Source of the DNA: CALGKJ01 sp049322695
Lineage (GTDB): Bacteria > Bacillota > Clostridia > Lutisporales > Lutisporaceae
Direction: 5' to 3'
Assembly: GCA_049322695.1 (NCBI GenBank)
Contig: JBMORW010000064.1
Span: forward strand, 1 to 64,000
DNA: 64,000 bases
Positions 45,319-51,491 of the stretch are shown piece after piece. The notes below the pieces were generated by a model. The model searched no databases and was not told the origin of the DNA. It saw only the letters and a list, made by a program, of their open reading frames with translations. Positions within the stretch are counted from its first letter, which is position 1. Each line of letters starts with the position of its first letter. Position numbers and translations under genes: made by a program.

Positions 45319-45594
45319 ATGAATAAATCAGAACTTATTACTAAAATGGCTGAAAAAAGCGAATTAACAAAAAAAGATACTGAAAAGGCTCTTAAGGCAT
45401 TTGTGGAAAGCGTAGAAGAAGCTTTAGCAGGTGGAGACAAGGTTCAATTAGTTGGCTTTGGTACTTTCGAAGTTAAGGAAAGAGCAGCTAGAATCGGAAG
45501 AAACCCAAGAACTAGAGAAGAAATCCAAATCCCTGCTTCAAAGGCTCCAGTTTTCAAGCCAGGGAAGGATCTTAAGGATCTCGTAAACAAATAA
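45319..45594 (+). CDS. hup: HU-type DNA-binding protein
   Basis: 91 residues. NKSELITKMAEKSELTKKDT, VQLVGFGTFEVKERAARIGR, NPRTREEIQIPASKAPVFKP and GKDLKDLV are the HU fold and arm. Abundant nucleoid protein. GGAGGG precedes the ATG and an intrinsic terminator follows. Relative to Bacillus this gene is inserted between yabN and yabO. Confidence 0.98.
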   Translation: MNKSELITKMAEKSELTKKDTEKALKAFVESVEEALAGGDKVQLVGFGTFEVKERAARIGRNPRTREEIQIPASKAPVFKPGKDLKDLVNK

Positions 45595-45613
45595 TACTAC
45601 ATAATAAGAGAAG

Positions 45614-45638
45614 AATCAGGTCTGAAGCCTGATTTTTC
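45614..45638 (+). terminator. Intrinsic terminator of hup
   Basis: AATCAGG (45614-45620) / CCTGATT (45628-45634), then TTTCTGTTTTTTG. Confidence 0.85.
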
Positions 45639-45743
45639 TGTTTTTTGTCCAGCCGTTGTCGCATTATACGTGAAAATGTTAAAATAAATAAGCAAGTACG
45701 AAAAATGTCGACTGTAATTTGAGGACTTGAAAGGAGTATATAA

Positions 45744-45986
45744 ATGAGATTGGATAAATATCTGAAAAATTCCAGGCTAATAAAAAGAAGAACTGTGGCA
45801 AAGGATGCCTGTGAGGGTGAGAAGGTATATGTCAATGGCAAGCAGGCGAAGCCCAGTACAGACGTAAAAATCGGAGATATTGTTGAAGTGGTGTATGGAG
45901 ATAAATCCGTAAAGGTTGAGGTACTGGATATAACTGATAGAGCTACAAAGGAAGCTGCAAAGGAAATGTATAGACTTTTGGATTAA
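45744..45986 (+). CDS. rqcP: S4-domain ribosome quality control protein RqcP (YabO)
   Basis: 80 residues, a single S4 RNA-binding domain: MRLDKYLKNSRLIKRRTVAK, ACEGEKVYVNGKQAKPS, DVKIGDIVEVVYGDKSVKVE. RqcP works with RqcH on the 50S subunit to add C-terminal Ala tails to stalled nascent chains. Located as in B. subtilis before yabP. GAAAGGAG precedes the ATG. Confidence 0.95.
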   Translation: MRLDKYLKNSRLIKRRTVAKDACEGEKVYVNGKQAKPSTDVKIGDIVEVVYGDKSVKVEVLDITDRATKEAAKEMYRLLD

Positions 45987-46008
45987 GAGAGCGAAAGCTC
46001 TCTTTTTT
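45987..46008 (+). terminator. Intrinsic terminator of rqcP
   Basis: GAGAGC-GAAA-GCTCTC followed by TTTTTT, directly after the stop codon. It separates rqcP from the sporulation genes yabPQ. Confidence 0.92.
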
Positions 46009-46138
46009 CTCGATATGGCTTATAACCCCTGCCGTACTTAAAACAGCAGTTTCGGCATATATATTTACAAACGGGCTCAGTATGCTTGTATGCTATTGGG
46101 TGCCCAGTGTAATACATAATAATGCAGGGGGGTTTGAA

Positions 46139-46426
46139 ATGGAAGACAGAAAAGCTATAAGACCCAGAATACACAATATAACAATAGAAGGAAGAGAAAA
46201 AATGACTGTTTCCGGAGTAAAAGATGTAAGCAGCTTTGATGAGAACACAATACTGCTTAGTACGGAAATGGGAGGACTAAGTATAAAAGGGACAGGACTT
46301 CACATCAATAAGCTCAATGTAGAAGATGGTAATCTATATATCGAGGGATTTGTAATATCATGCACCTATATGGAAAAAAGCGAGAACAGGAAGTCAGGAG
46401 GCTTCTTCAGCAGTATTTTCAAATAG
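46139..46426 (+). CDS. yabP: Sporulation protein YabP
   Basis: 95 residues. RPRIHNITIEGREKMTVSGV, KDVSSFDENTILLSTEMGGL, SIKGTGLHINKLNVEDGNLY and a YIEGFV segment are the YabP/YqfC family pattern. Needed for spore formation in Bacillus, SigE-controlled there. ATG at 46139 follows AGGGGGG; the in-frame ATG at 46082 has no ribosome site and would add a spurious extension. yabQ follows after 50 nt. Confidence 0.95.
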   Translation: MEDRKAIRPRIHNITIEGREKMTVSGVKDVSSFDENTILLSTEMGGLSIKGTGLHINKLNVEDGNLYIEGFVISCTYMEKSENRKSGGFFSSIFK

Positions 46427-46476
46427 GCAGTATAATCTCATAATGGTAGATTATCTGGGATAAAGGGGGGAGTAAT

Positions 46477-46995
46477 GTGGAGACTGTTGAATTTCAGAGC
46501 TTTGTTTTTATGTATACATTATATGGGGGAATACTGATAGGGATATTTTATGATATATATAGAGTGCTAAGAGGAAGGCGGCGAAGTGACAAGCTATTCA
46601 AATCAATATTTGACGCGGTTTTTTTACTATTAATACTTTTGATTTTTGTATGGGCGATTTTTTCAAGTAATTATGGAGAACTGCGTGCATATGTGTTTAT
46701 CGGATATCTTGTAGGATTTTTACTGTATGAGAAAATATTAGGAAGAATAGCCGTTGGTATTTTCTATTACATAAAAAATACAGTAATACATTTTTATAAA
46801 ACCTCCAATAGTATAATTCTGCTGCCCTTCAGGCTTATGTTTAACCTGCTCTGGTATATACTTGACAAGATTTTTCGTTTTTTTTCTGCAAGAAAGAGGA
46901 GCTTTTATAGAATAAAGAAGCTGCCTTCAGCAATATTAAGTCATAACAGCAAGTATTTCAGGCTTATATTCAAAAAAAATAAAAGCAAGAAGTAA
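46477..46995 (+). CDS. yabQ: Spore cortex biosynthesis protein YabQ
   Basis: 172 residues, membrane protein with helices near residues 6-30, 40-62, 67-85 and 90-112. The start FQSFVFMYTLYGGILIGIFY followed by DIYRVLRG is the YabQ hallmark. In B. subtilis YabQ localises to the forespore membrane and is required for cortex. GTG start behind AGGGGGGAG; an overlapping ATG is out of frame. Together with yabP it forms the small sporulation unit before divIC. Confidence 0.93.
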   Translation: METVEFQSFVFMYTLYGGILIGIFYDIYRVLRGRRRSDKLFKSIFDAVFLLLILLIFVWAIFSSNYGELRAYVFIGYLVGFLLYEKILGRIAVGIFYYIKNTVIHFYKTSNSIILLPFRLMFNLLWYILDKIFRFFSARKRSFYRIKKLPSAILSHNSKYFRLIFKKNKSKK

Positions 46996-47061
46996 AGGAA
47001 TTATAGTGACAACGTCGAAATATTAAATGTTAAGCTATTTAATGATTATGAGGGGTTGCAT

Positions 47062-47370
47062 ATGAAAAAGACAAAGATTAATTTGTTTAGAATATTTATG
47101 ACTGTATTTGTTATATATTCTGTTATAACCTTAATCAATCTACAGTTTAAAATAGAGAGCAGTAAGAAGCAGAATGAGGAGCTGGAGCAGAAAATACAAC
47201 AGATACAGAAGGAAAATGAAAGACTGAAGGCTGAGCTTGAAAGTTCAAGCACCTTAGAATATCTTGAAAAGGCTGCCAGGGAGCAATTAGGCATGGTAAA
47301 GCCAGGTGAAAAGGTTTTTATTAAGCAGACACCTGAGAACAGTGAGTCCAAAGAGGAGGATAAGCAGTAA
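47062..47370 (+). CDS. divIC: Septum formation initiator DivIC/FtsL-type protein
   Basis: 102 residues. A short basic cytoplasmic start, one membrane helix (FRIFMTVFVIYSVITLINLQ), then an extracellular coiled coil (residues about 35-75; SKKQNEELEQKIQQIQKENE) and the conserved segment YLEKAAREQLGMVKPGEKVF. Divisome protein that joins FtsL and DivIB. ATG at 47062 has GAGGGG 6 nt upstream; the TTG at 47056 is too close. Confidence 0.93.
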   Translation: MKKTKINLFRIFMTVFVIYSVITLINLQFKIESSKKQNEELEQKIQQIQKENERLKAELESSSTLEYLEKAAREQLGMVKPGEKVFIKQTPENSESKEEDKQ

Positions 47371-47448
47371 GAATATTGACAGGGCTTAGGTTTTAATATA
47401 TTATATCCATATCAGGTTATTGAGTATTAAAGGAGGAGTTTTTTTAAT

Positions 47449-47874
47449 ATGCCTATCGAGGAAGGTAAGGTAGTTGAGGGAATTGTATCAAGTATAACCA
47501 GCTTTGGAGCTTTTATTCAGCTACCTGAAGGAAAAACTGGTCTGGTACATATATCTGAAATCGCAGATACTTATGTAAAAGATATTCGAAATTTCATCAA
47601 AGAAAAAGATAAGGTTAAAGTTAAAGTACTATCTGTTGAAAAGAATGGCAAGATCAATTTATCCATCAAGCAGGCACAAGAAATAAAGAAAATCAACCGA
47701 CCTGCCGAAATAGACTGGAATCAGGAGTTTAGTAAAGGGCAGGGGAATTCTTTTGAAGACAGACTGGCAAAATTCCTTAAGGACAGTGAAGAAAAACTCC
47801 AGCAGCTTAAGAAAAGCACCGATTCCAAGAGGAACGGCGGTTACAGGAGAAATGACAATACTCAAAAATTTTAA
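47449..47874 (+). CDS. yabR: S1 RNA-binding domain protein YabR
   Basis: 141 residues. The S1 domain takes residues 5-75 (GKVVEGIVSSITSFGAFIQL, GLVHISEIADTYVKDIR, NGKINLSIKQ). A charged tail follows (FEDRLAKFLKDSEEKLQQL, then RRNDN). Binds RNA, probably on ribosomes. Same place after divIC as in B. subtilis. AAAGGAGGAG precedes the ATG. Confidence 0.95.
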   Translation: MPIEEGKVVEGIVSSITSFGAFIQLPEGKTGLVHISEIADTYVKDIRNFIKEKDKVKVKVLSVEKNGKINLSIKQAQEIKKINRPAEIDWNQEFSKGQGNSFEDRLAKFLKDSEEKLQQLKKSTDSKRNGGYRRNDNTQKF

Positions 47875-47912
47875 TTGCAATTATAAATATTAATATATTT
47901 CATAAGTAGCAA

Positions 47913-47942
47913 AAACTGCCGGAACACTTCGGCAGTTTATTT
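47913..47942 (+). terminator. Intrinsic terminator of yabR
   Basis: AAACTGCCG (47913-47921) / CGGCAGTTT (47930-47938), then ATTTAG. Confidence 0.82.
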
Positions 47943-47978
47943 AGTTCATGATACGATATAAACAGGGTTGGTGATTAT

Positions 47979-48887
47979 ATGAAAAAAGCAGCTATAGATA
48001 TAGGTACCAATTCCATGAGGCTCCTTCTCTGCGAGCTGAAAAACGGAAGACTGACAAACAAGAAAAAGTACATGAACGTGACTCGTATTGGAGAAGGAGT
48101 ATCAAAGTCATTCATGCTTTCTGAGGAAGCAATTATGAGAAACCTGGAGGTTTTTAGCAGCTATTGCAGAATTGCACATGCATACGGTGCAGATAATATA
48201 GTTGCAATTGCTACAAGTGCAGTCAGAGATGCAAAAAACAGGGATGTTTTTTTGGAAAAGGCATATAATAGTACTGGGGTACAAATCAGGACAATCAGCG
48301 GTACTGAGGAAGCCGAGCTTGGAATTTCTGGTGTAATAAGCGGTTTAGACTATGTTGACGAAAACATATTGGTAATAGATATTGGTGGAGGAAGCACCGA
48401 GCTTATACTTTACGGCAGCTCGGGAGTTGAATTCTCTGAGAGCGTTGATGCCGGTGCAGTCAGGATGACTGAAATGTGTATCAAAGAGCATCCTGTACGC
48501 AGGTCATCTGTAGAGTGTCTTGGTGAAAAGCTCAAGGAACGGTTTTGCGGCAGTATCGAAACCTTAAAAAACAAAAAAATCAACAAAGCAGTTGCAATAG
48601 GAGGAACAGCAATAACTCTGGCTGCCATGTACAATAAAGCAGATGTATATGATACGAGCTTAATACATAATACTAGTATAAGTAAGGAATACTTAGCTTA
48701 TACATTTGATCTGCTTGCCGGTATGAAAGTAGAGGAAAGGTTTAGAATAACAGGTTTACAAAGGGAAAGAGCAGATGTAATAACTGCAGGAATCTATATA
48801 CTGAGATTTATTATGGATGCATTAGGAATAGATAATGTAAAAATCAGTGATAATGACAACATGGAAGGTGCACTTCTGAAGTACTGA
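47979..48887 (+). CDS. Ppx/GppA-family phosphatase
   Basis: 302 residues, single Ppx/GppA domain without the C-terminal HD-like domain of long exopolyphosphatases. ASKHA-fold signatures: KAAIDIGTNSMRLLLCEL (phosphate 1 loop), SAVRDAKNRDVFLEKAY, SGTEEAELGISGVISGL, ENILVIDIGGGSTELILYG (phosphate 2 loop). It hydrolyses polyphosphate or pppGpp. RBS GGTTGGTG is modest. Not present at this point in B. subtilis, but common between yabR and spoIIE in Clostridia as far as I recall. Confidence 0.93.
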   Translation: MKKAAIDIGTNSMRLLLCELKNGRLTNKKKYMNVTRIGEGVSKSFMLSEEAIMRNLEVFSSYCRIAHAYGADNIVAIATSAVRDAKNRDVFLEKAYNSTGVQIRTISGTEEAELGISGVISGLDYVDENILVIDIGGGSTELILYGSSGVEFSESVDAGAVRMTEMCIKEHPVRRSSVECLGEKLKERFCGSIETLKNKKINKAVAIGGTAITLAAMYNKADVYDTSLIHNTSISKEYLAYTFDLLAGMKVEERFRITGLQRERADVITAGIYILRFIMDALGIDNVKISDNDNMEGALLKY

Positions 48888-48969
48888 TATTATATTAAAA
48901 AAACACAATAATGATTATGCTTATGGTGACATAAAGTAGAATTTGGAATAAAATAATATAAAAAAAGTA

Positions 48970-48998
48970 TTGACGTAATGGTTCGCAGGTTATATAAT
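48970..48998 (+). promoter_or_regulatory. SigA promoter of the tRNA cluster
   Basis: TTGACG (48970-48975) and TATAAT (48993-48998) with a 17-nt spacer, 25 nt before the first tRNA. Confidence 0.85.
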
Positions 48999-49023
48999 AG
49001 TATTTGTCGTCAAGAAAATGAAC

Positions 49024-49111
49024 GCCGAAGTGGCGGAACTGGCAGACGCACAGGACTTAAAATCCTGCGGTCCTAAAGACCGTACCGGTTCGATTCCGGT
49101 CTTCGGCACCA
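49024..49111 (+). tRNA. tRNA-Leu (UAA)
   Basis: Acceptor GCCGAAG/CTTCGGC, anticodon loop CTTAAAA (anticodon TAA), a long variable arm (GCGGTCCTAAAGACCGT) typical of class II tRNAs, T-loop TTCGATT, and an encoded ACCA end. Confidence 0.97.
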
Positions 49112-49119
49112 CTAATTAT

Positions 49120-49196
<77 letters not shown>

Positions 49197-49205
49197 AATG
49201 AAACA

Positions 49206-49300
49206 TCATAGCCTGGAGTTGATTACTGGCTACGGTCAGCAATTAGCAGACACTTGCACAGTAATATGCTCTTAGAGTAGTGAGGTGCAATAGGACAGGC
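49206..49300. repeat. Low-complexity repeat element, copy 7
   Basis: Words TTGATTACTGGCTACGGTCAG, AATTAGCAGAC and AATATGCTCTTAGAG resemble those of the copy at 14.7 kb. It lies between two tRNA genes. Confidence 0.45.
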
Positions 49301-49311
49301 GTTTTATACAT

Positions 49312-49388
49312 GGCGGCGTAGCTCAGTTGGCTAGAGCACTCGGTTCATACCCGAGCGGTCGTTGGTTCGAATCTGACCGCCGCTACCA
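49312..49388 (+). tRNA. tRNA-Met (CAU), elongator-type
   Basis: Acceptor GGCGGCG / CGCCGCT with a G-T first pair, D-arm GCTCAGTTGGCTAGAGC, anticodon stem CTCGG/CCGAG with loop TTCATAC (anticodon CAT), T-loop TTCGAAT, encoded ACCA. It could also be a tRNA-Ile with modified CAU (lysidine); the TilS gene in this window would be needed for that one. A paired first base and the anticodon stem exclude an initiator. Confidence 0.93.
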
Positions 49389-49398
49389 AATGAATGAT

Positions 49399-49429
49399 AA
49401 CTCAGAGAAATCTGAGTTTTTTATTTTTT
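49399..49429 (+). terminator. Intrinsic terminator of the tRNA cluster
   Basis: AACTCAGA-GAAA-TCTGAGTT followed by TTTTATTTTTTTG. Confidence 0.92.
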
Positions 49430-49499
49430 TGATTTTAATGTTATTCATACAAAACATAATCATGCGTAGTTGATACAAAAAATAACTTACACCATATGA

Positions 49500-49626
49500 A
49501 ACGTCAGATGCAAGTAAGACAAGGAAAGCAAACCTCTGACGAATGCACGTATATGCCATACGTAAGTGAGGAAGATGTGCAGCTTGACGCAGTATTACGC
49601 AGTATATCACGTTTTATAAGCTGGGT
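49500..49626. other. Potentially structured segment between tRNA-Met and its broken copy
   Basis: Three nested or adjacent pairings are visible: CGTCAGA with TCTGACG (about 49503-49540), ACGTAT-ATGCC-ATACGT (about 49547-49564), and CAGCTT with AAGCTG (about 49579-49622), the last enclosing ACGCAGTATTACGCAGTAT. An ORF runs through it (49496-49687) but has no ribosome site and reads into the tRNA remnant. Confidence 0.45.
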
Positions 49627-49684
49627 AGAGCACGGTTTTAGTACCCGAGCGGTCGTTGGTTCGAATCTGACCGCCGCTACCAAA
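49603..49684 (+). pseudogene. Broken copy of tRNA-Met
   Basis: From 49642 the sequence is identical to the intact tRNA-Met from 49348 (anticodon stem 3' strand, variable loop, T-arm, acceptor 3' strand, CCA). The 5' acceptor strand is missing, the D-arm is reduced (GCTGGGTAGAGCAC), and the anticodon loop TTCATAC has become TTTTAGTA. The 5' flank GTTTTATA is shared with the intact copy, so this is a deleted duplicate. Confidence 0.85.
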
Positions 49685-49692
49685 TGAATGAT

Positions 49693-49724
49693 AACTCAGA
49701 GAAATCTGAGTTTTTTTATTTTTT
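49693..49724 (+). terminator. Duplicated terminator after the tRNA remnant
   Basis: Same AACTCAGA-GAAA-TCTGAGTT hairpin as at 49399, with TTTTTATTTTTTG. Part of the same 78-nt duplication. Confidence 0.88.
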
Positions 49725-49796
49725 GTTTATCTTCCTTAAAAATTAAAATACTAATAACAGCATGAAAAACACTAAACAAGACAAGGAGGATAATAG

Positions 49797-51329
49797 ATGA
49801 GGACAGCTAAAAAGTCTGTCAGCTTTATATCCATAATTACGATTGGATATATATTGTCTGTATGTATATTATCAGTATGTCTGCTGCTTGCAGGCTGCAG
49901 CGCCAATGAATTCGGATCCATCCTGCTGAAGCCCGAGCCTGGCACAAAGCTTTACAGAAACGAATACTTTGGCTTCAGCTTTGATTATAATGGCTTCACT
50001 TTAGATGACAGCATGGAAGCCGTAAAAACCTCCTTTACAAGTGATAGCACAAAGGTTGAAATATACTTTGATGATTTTCGCGGACGTAAAGATGATTCAG
50101 ACACTATCGGCTATGGGAACAACAGCATAAAAAAGGGACCATATATATATAATGTCAAAACTCAGGACATAAGTTACAGGGAGCACAAGGCAAAGCTGTA
50201 CAAATGGGAGCTTAAAGCCCTAAAACATGTTGATTACTATAAATATTTTGCATCTGTAGAAATATATAAAAGCTCAAAGGAGATTTATACAATCTATATA
50301 AAATCCAAAGCTGAAATAAATGTGAATGATTTTATTTCAAGGTTTGCAATTTTTGACAGAAAAAGCTCTAATACCCTAAAACCCATAAAATTGATGAATG
50401 ATAATGGTAAGTATAAAGGCAGGCTTAAAAGATTCTATAATGACAACTTTTGCCAAAGCAAGCTGCAGTGGGGGATATTTGAACCATCCACAATCAAAGG
50501 ATTACAAAAGCTGCAAAGGCTTGAAAAGGATTTAGACTACAAGTTTAATGCTCTGCTGCAGTATTATGATCTGAAGCAGACAATTGATATCAGCAACTTA
50601 AAGGAAATCACCCGCAGCGGAAGATTTGTTGAGTTTACATATCAAACTACAATATATGGCATTCATAATCCCAATTATATGTATGAAATATTGGATGGGT
50701 GTCATGACGACGCACTGAATACACTGGCAGAAAGATTGAAGGATTTGAAAAAGCCCATACTGTTCAGGCTTAACAACGAAATGAACGGAGATTGGTGCGA
50801 CTATTGCGCTTATCACTATCAGAAGGATACTGATATATTTATAATTGTTTGGAAGCATATATATAGAAAATTTAGAGAAGCAGGTGCTGAAAATGTACTT
50901 TGGGTCTGGAATCCAAATTGGGGTGATTTTCCTGATTTCAAGTGGAACCACTATCTTAACTATTTTCCCGGGGTGGAATATGTGGATATAATAGGCTTAA
51001 CAGGCTATAATACCGGTAATTATTATAAGGCTGAAAAGTGGAAGAGCTTTAGAGAAATCTATGATCCTATGGTAAAGGAATATAAGGAATATTTTATAAA
51101 TTATCCACTGGTTATAACAGAATTTGGATGCTCTGATTGCGGCGGTGATAAAGCAGCATGGCTCTTGGATATGTTTGATGTGATTGACAGCTATGGCATA
51201 AGTCTGGCAATATATTGGAACAGCAAGGACTATGACGCTGCTGCAGGAATACCTTCCAGAACATACTGCTTCACTGAGGACGATAGACTTATGAATATAA
51301 TGAGAAACGGATTGAAACTGTATAAATAA
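49797..51329 (+). CDS. Lipoprotein with GH26-like glycoside hydrolase domain
   Basis: 510 residues. Signal peptide with lipobox LLLAGC (lipidated Cys near residue 34). Residues about 45-205 form a small N-terminal domain, and about 215-510 a TIM barrel of glycoside hydrolase family 26 type. RLNNEMNGDWCDYC near residue 325 holds the acid/base Glu, ENVLWVWNPNWGDFPDF is a GH26 landmark, and PLVITEFGCSDCGG near 442 holds the nucleophile Glu. Family enzymes cut beta-mannans or related beta-glycans; the first motif has RLNNEMN where RxxHEMN is usual, so activity or substrate may differ. GGAGGA precedes the ATG. It is inserted between the tRNA remnant and spoIIE. Confidence 0.83.
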   Translation: MRTAKKSVSFISIITIGYILSVCILSVCLLLAGCSANEFGSILLKPEPGTKLYRNEYFGFSFDYNGFTLDDSMEAVKTSFTSDSTKVEIYFDDFRGRKDDSDTIGYGNNSIKKGPYIYNVKTQDISYREHKAKLYKWELKALKHVDYYKYFASVEIYKSSKEIYTIYIKSKAEINVNDFISRFAIFDRKSSNTLKPIKLMNDNGKYKGRLKRFYNDNFCQSKLQWGIFEPSTIKGLQKLQRLEKDLDYKFNALLQYYDLKQTIDISNLKEITRSGRFVEFTYQTTIYGIHNPNYMYEILDGCHDDALNTLAERLKDLKKPILFRLNNEMNGDWCDYCAYHYQKDTDIFIIVWKHIYRKFREAGAENVLWVWNPNWGDFPDFKWNHYLNYFPGVEYVDIIGLTGYNTGNYYKAEKWKSFREIYDPMVKEYKEYFINYPLVITEFGCSDCGGDKAAWLLDMFDVIDSYGISLAIYWNSKDYDAAAGIPSRTYCFTEDDRLMNIMRNGLKLYK

Positions 51330-51393
51330 CCTATAATATATGTCAGATATTTAAGTTTTATGTCTAAAAGTTTTTATACAATACATACCAAAC

Positions 51394-51426
51394 CTGACAA
51401 ATATTTTACTTGTACTATGTTAAAAT
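51394..51426 (+). promoter_or_regulatory. Possible Spo0A-type SigA promoter of spoIIE with 21-nt spacer
   Basis: CTGACA (51394-51399) and TAAAAT (51421-51426) separated by 21 nt. The B. subtilis spoIIE promoter has the same unusual spacing and is activated by Spo0A. TGTCTAA at 51361 differs from a 0A box (TGTCGAA) by one base. Confidence 0.45.
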
Positions 51427-51491
51427 CTACTACACAGGAATTAAAATGCATAAAAGCATTATCATAAAATATTAATCAGGTGGTGTAGCAA

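Noticed and set aside
49603..49684. A fourth functional tRNA
   Set aside because: The 5' acceptor strand is absent and the anticodon arm cannot form a 7-nt loop.
49496..49687. 63-codon ORF
   Set aside because: No ribosome site and it reads through the pseudo-tRNA.
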